The notes under the pieces are model-generated. The model was not told where the DNA came from, did not search any database, and worked only from the letters and a program-made list of their open reading frames with translations. A stretch of DNA of 64,000 bases from JBNKHH01 sp050290245 (GTDB lineage Bacteria; Pseudomonadota; Alphaproteobacteria; Rhodobacterales; Rhodobacteraceae), in assembly GCA_050290245.1 (NCBI GenBank), contig JBNKHH010000011.1:36271-100270 (forward strand), in the 5' to 3' direction. Both the position numbers and the translations under genes were made by a program. Positions 61,018 to 64,000 of the stretch are shown one piece after another (positions within the stretch are counted from its first letter, which is position 1; each line of letters opens with the position of its first letter).

Positions 61018-61836
61018 ATGGACGAACTTCCAGGAGTGGTGATCACCGGCGTTTCCGGCCGCATGGGGCAGATGCTGGTCACGGCATTGAACGACAGTGC
61101 CGTCTTGCGGCTGATCGGGGCGGTCGAGCGGTCTGGTCACGACTGGGTCGGCCGAGACCTGGGCGAGGCCATGGGAGGTGCAGCCAATGGCGTGGTTGTC
61201 ACCGACGATCCACTTGAGGCGTTTGCCGAAGCCCAGGCGGTCATCGATTTCACGACGCCCGAGGCGACCGTGGCCCATGCGGCCATTGCGGCGCAGGCGC
61301 GCACGGTCCATGTCATTGGAACGACGGGCCTCAGCGACGACGATCTGGCCAAGATCAAAGCCGCTGCCCGTCACGCCACCATCGTAAGGGCAGGGAACAT
61401 GAGCCTGGGCGTGAACCTCCTGGTGCAATTGACCCGTCAGGTCGCCGCCGCTCTGGATGAGGATTTCGACATCGAGGTTGTCGAGGCCCATCACCGCCAC
61501 AAAGTCGATGCGCCCTCGGGCACGGCCCTGATGCTGGGCGAAGCGGCCGCCGAGGGGCGTGGCGTGTCCCTGCGCGCAGTCGAAGATCGTGGGCGCGATG
61601 GCATAACCGGCGCACGCAAGCGGGGGCACATCGGCTTTTCGGCCATTCGCGGCGGCGACATCGTCGGTGAGCACGACGTGATTTTCGCGGCCGATGGCGA
61701 ACGCGTTGTCCTTCGGCACCTGGCAACTGATCGCAATATTTTCGCCCGCGGAGCGCTGAAGGCCGCCCTTTGGGGGCAGGGACGCGGGCCGGGAGAATAC
61801 GACATGCTGGACGTCCTGGGGTTTAAGTCCGGCTGA
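61018..61836 (+). CDS. dapB: 4-hydroxy-tetrahydrodipicolinate reductase
   Basis: NAD(P)H-dependent reductase of 272 residues in the lysine/diaminopimelate pathway. The Rossmann motif GVSGRMGQM, the ATVAHAAIAAQ region and the active-site signature EVVEAHHRHKVDAPSGTAL are all intact. CGGAGGAC precedes the ATG at 61018; the longer upstream frame is not supported. dapC lies 41 kb to the left, so the pathway is not clustered. Confidence 0.97.
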   Translation: MDELPGVVITGVSGRMGQMLVTALNDSAVLRLIGAVERSGHDWVGRDLGEAMGGAANGVVVTDDPLEAFAEAQAVIDFTTPEATVAHAAIAAQARTVHVIGTTGLSDDDLAKIKAAARHATIVRAGNMSLGVNLLVQLTRQVAAALDEDFDIEVVEAHHRHKVDAPSGTALMLGEAAAEGRGVSLRAVEDRGRDGITGARKRGHIGFSAIRGGDIVGEHDVIFAADGERVVLRHLATDRNIFARGALKAALWGQGRGPGEYDMLDVLGFKSG

Positions 61837-61934
61837 TCTGTACTGCATGGGTGCCATGCTGCATGGATTTTTGCGTCTATGGCGCGAAGGCACGCTTGAT
61901 ATGCCCAACGGAAAGCTGCTAGGAGCACCGCACC

Positions 61935-62024
61935 GGAGAGGTGGCCGAGTGGTCGAAGGCGCACGCCTGGAAAGTGTGTAGGCGGGAAACCGTCTCCAGG
62001 GTTCGAATCCCTGTCTCTCCGCCA
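61935..62024 (+). tRNA. tRNA-Ser (anticodon GGA)
   Basis: A complete class II tRNA with encoded CCA. The acceptor GGAGAGG pairs with TCTCTCC. The anticodon loop CTGGAAA sits between stems CACGC and GTGTG, with GGA at 61969-61971. A long variable arm follows, then the T-arm CAGGGTTCGAATCCCTG. It reads UCC/UCU Ser codons. Confidence 0.97.
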
Positions 62025-62399
62025 CCCACCCCCACAAAGTGTCTCTGCTTCCGCGTCAGCGCGCCAAGGCCCGGTATTCTGGCCACAATTCAGGACCATT
62101 CCCGCTCTGGCGCCTGTCTCAGCTCCGCTAATTCCGGCAATTCCGGCGTATCTGTTCAGCCGGTCTCCGCCCGCGCGTTCGGAGGATGAGTTTCGCACTT
62201 ATCAGGGAAATATTTTCGATTTCGGGCTAAAAACAGGTGAATTCAGGGGAATTTGCCAGAGTGCCCCTGAAAGAAGGGCCTAATTTCAGTGCTTTAGAGC
62301 CGTCCTGACCGTGCTTCCTGTTTTTCTCCGATAACAGGTAGCTCGGCACCTGTTATGCCCCCTGCTATCACCTGTTACAGGGGTATTTTATCTGCGGTA
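62025..62399. other. Gene-free region between tRNA-Ser and the recombinase, with short repeats
   Basis: About 375 nt without a coding region. It holds a tandem AATTCCGGC repeat (62130-62138 and 62139-62147), and a cluster of ACCTGTTA motifs: inverted ATAACAGGT/ACCTGTTAT (62331-62356) and a further direct copy ACCTGTTAC at 62370-62378, 22 bp from the previous one. These could be a terminator-like structure, recombinase-accessory sites or an operator. Confidence 0.55.
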
Positions 62400-64000
62400 T
62401 CAGGTGATCCGGGATTCCCGGGCAAATCCCAGAATGCGTCGCTGATCGTTCCAGCCAAGCGGCAGATCGTATTCCAGGATGCGTGCCAGCGACAGATCAT
62501 TCGGTTGCCTGCCCGCCAAAATTGCCTTCTGGATGTCGGGGGCCAGGAAGGCGAGCCGGATGAGCTTTCTCCGGTGCGGCGTCACGGGAGATGTGTCGAG
62601 AACCGGCGCGCCGCTGTGATCGAAACTCACCATGCTGTGCGCTTCCCTCAACGCCCGGATCAGAACCGGATCGCAACTGGCCTGACCGGGGTTGCCACCG
62701 ATGACTTCGGTCCTGCCACCCCGGATCGCAAAGCGAAGCGGTAGAACGATACGGCAGAGTGTCCGGTCGGCAGGGTCAATTTCCGCAGTTTCGCCCGCAT
62801 CGAGCCGGGTGCGAAGATCAGCGAGATGGGTCGCCGGCAGATGCAGAACCACCTGACCGGCGCGCACCGAGATGCGCGAGATCGGGTCCAGAGGCGCGTC
62901 GCCGCACGCAGGGATCAGGCGGGTGAGCACTTTCGTCAGGGTGCCTTCGATCCGCGGGGCAGAGATACGGCGGGGGGTGTCGTCTTTGCTTCGACGGCGT
63001 TTGCCCTGTTGCAGTGGGGCGGAGACATAGTAGCGATAGAGCCGCCCTGCCTTCCCGTAGGCGAATGTGGGGGACATGATCTGTCCGTCGGCATCATAAA
63101 TCCGGCGGGCCAGTGGCGATGACGCAACCGTGTCCCGCGTCGATCGCCGACGCGCGGCCCTGGCGTCCAGCATGACCTGAACTGCATCAAACTGACGCCG
63201 GTCGATGATGGCCTCATGCAGGCCGGGGTAGCTTTCGTCCCGATGGGTGATCTCACCGAGATAGACACGATTGCGCAGCAGATGGAACAGAGCCCCCCGG
63301 CTGAAGGGCTGACCGCCGACCGCCTTCCCATTGCGGGTGAAGCTGAGTTTTGAACAGATGCTTTTCTCACGAAGGTGACGTTCCAGTTCGTAGACCGAGC
63401 CGAGGTCTCGGTACGTCCGGTATATGTACCGAACAGTTTCAGCCTCATCAGGATTGACGCGCAGCCTGTGTGTTCCGGGATCCGGCCGGTCATAGCCCAT
63501 AGGGACGTTGCCCCCCATCCACATGCCCTTCTTCTTGGAGGCGGCAATCTTGTCCCGGATTCGTTCGCCGGTGACCTCGCGTTCGAACTGGGCGAAGGAC
63601 AACAGGACGTTTAGCGTAAGGCGGCCCATGCTCGAGGTGGTATTGAACGCTTGGGTCACGGAGACAAAGCTGACATCGTGCTCTTCGAACACCTCGACCA
63701 TCCGGGCGAAGTCTGCCAGCGACCGTGTCAGCCGGTCGATCTTGTAGACGACGACGATGTCGATGCGGCCTGATCTGATATCGCCAAGAAGGCGCTGCAG
63801 GCCTGGGCGTTCCATGGTTCCGCCCGAGAACCCGCCGTCGTCATAGTGCGTGGTACTGACCTTCCAGCCTTCGCTGGCCTGCGAGCGGATATAGGCCTCA
63901 CATGCTTCACGCTGGGCATGCAGGGAGTTGAAGTCCTGCTCCAGCCCGTCCTCGGTGGATTTGCGTGTGTAGATGGCGCAGCGAAACAAAAGCCTCTTCA
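62400..64000 (-). CDS. Large serine recombinase, 5' end just beyond the window
   Basis: Site-specific serine recombinase, at least 533 residues. The catalytic domain has the nucleophile Ser in CAIYTRKSTEDGLEQDFNSL, then IVVVYKIDRLTRSLADF (arginines) and FERE-VTGERIRDKIAASKKKG. The recombinase domain follows (MGYDRPDPGTHRLRVNPDEAETVRYIY). No zinc-ribbon cysteines are evident. The frame is open to the window edge upstream of TTG 63989, and relatives start a few codons before CAIYTRKS, so the true start probably lies just outside. It suggests an integrated element to the right, next to tRNA-Ser. Confidence 0.88.
   Translation of the reverse strand, partial: KRLLFRCAIYTRKSTEDGLEQDFNSLHAQREACEAYIRSQASEGWKVSTTHYDDGGFSGGTMERPGLQRLLGDIRSGRIDIVVVYKIDRLTRSLADFARMVEVFEEHDVSFVSVTQAFNTTSSMGRLTLNVLLSFAQFEREVTGERIRDKIAASKKKGMWMGGNVPMGYDRPDPGTHRLRVNPDEAETVRYIYRTYRDLGSVYELERHLREKSICSKLSFTRNGKAVGGQPFSRGALFHLLRNRVYLGEITHRDESYPGLHEAIIDRRQFDAVQVMLDARAARRRSTRDTVASSPLARRIYDADGQIMSPTFAYGKAGRLYRYYVSAPLQQGKRRRSKDDTPRRISAPRIEGTLTKVLTRLIPACGDAPLDPISRISVRAGQVVLHLPATHLADLRTRLDAGETAEIDPADRTLCRIVLPLRFAIRGGRTEVIGGNPGQASCDPVLIRALREAHSMVSFDHSGAPVLDTSPVTPHRRKLIRLAFLAPDIQKAILAGRQPNDLSLARILEYDLPLGWNDQRRILGFARESRIT

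Noticed and set aside
62025..62100. Second tRNA or a clear tRNA-derived direct repeat next to tRNA-Ser
   Set aside because: I looked for a copy of the tRNA 3' end and found no convincing duplication inside the window.

Overview
The window reads as chromosomal DNA of a marine-type alphaproteobacterium of the Rhodobacteraceae (Roseobacter group). Base composition is GC-rich, genes are dense with many ATGA or few-base overlaps, and the gene families fit this group: a glycerol ABC operon with a DUF2160 protein, DapC/FtsK/LolA in series, a LigM-like O-demethylase next to pca genes, and a fused Dpp-type double ATPase. This placement is inferred from gene content only.

Layout. 1-3113: a zinc uptake locus, zur-znuC-znuB reading left and znuA reading right, with one Zur box between them and a partial secreted protein running off the left edge. 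3226-10717: an AraC regulator and a complete peptide-type ABC transporter (Tat-dependent binding protein, two permeases, fused ATPase), with a strong terminator after the binding-protein gene. 10798-24860: mostly housekeeping (alpha/beta hydrolase, xthA, a lactone-oxidase-like flavoenzyme with a coupled 44-residue ORF, a YbbN-type thioredoxin, LON-domain protein, Trm112-like protein, UbiH-type hydroxylase, amidase, dapC, ftsK, lolA, lytic transglycosylase, hspQ), then a gamma-glutamyltransferase on the minus strand.

26740-36507 is a lignin-aromatic catabolic region: MarR regulator and feruloyl-CoA synthase, a crotonase, a CouO-like amidohydrolase, an IclR regulator with a Pca-box-like operator, pcaIJF, and a minus-strand pair of a GntR regulator and a LigM-like vanillate O-demethylase with twin TGTATACA operators. 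Together these activate hydroxycinnamates, demethylate methoxybenzoates and finish the beta-ketoadipate pathway. Ring cleavage (pcaHGBCD) and some side-chain steps are absent here.

36654-46619: an RsbW/STAS partner-switch pair, free-methionine sulfoxide reductase, a GFA protein, a pseudouridine synthase, a divergent XRE-cupin regulator and FAD oxidoreductase with twin operators, a STAS-less SulP transporter, pnp with a structured leader, and a BlaI/BlaR1 pair whose BlaR1 lacks a penicillin-sensor domain. 46632-52827: a six-gene glycerol ABC operon (glpV-S-T-P-Q-U) whose two ATPases are asymmetrically degenerate.

53055-61836: DUF3775, an RNA methyltransferase, a small cytochrome c divergent from a secreted unknown, rpsO, an RTX-repeat protein, a MarR gene preceded by what looks like a broken Tat signal peptide, DUF1643-truB, a DUF2233 protein, rbfA and dapB. 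The window ends with tRNA-Ser(GGA), a gene-free stretch of short repeats, and a serine recombinase entering from the right, probably the edge of an integrated element.

I see no CRISPR array, rRNA or transposase. No wholly new multi-gene system stands out. The best leads are the asymmetric Glp ATPase pair, the sensor-less BlaR1, the twin-operator regulators, the marR/Tat remnant and the recombinase-tRNA boundary.
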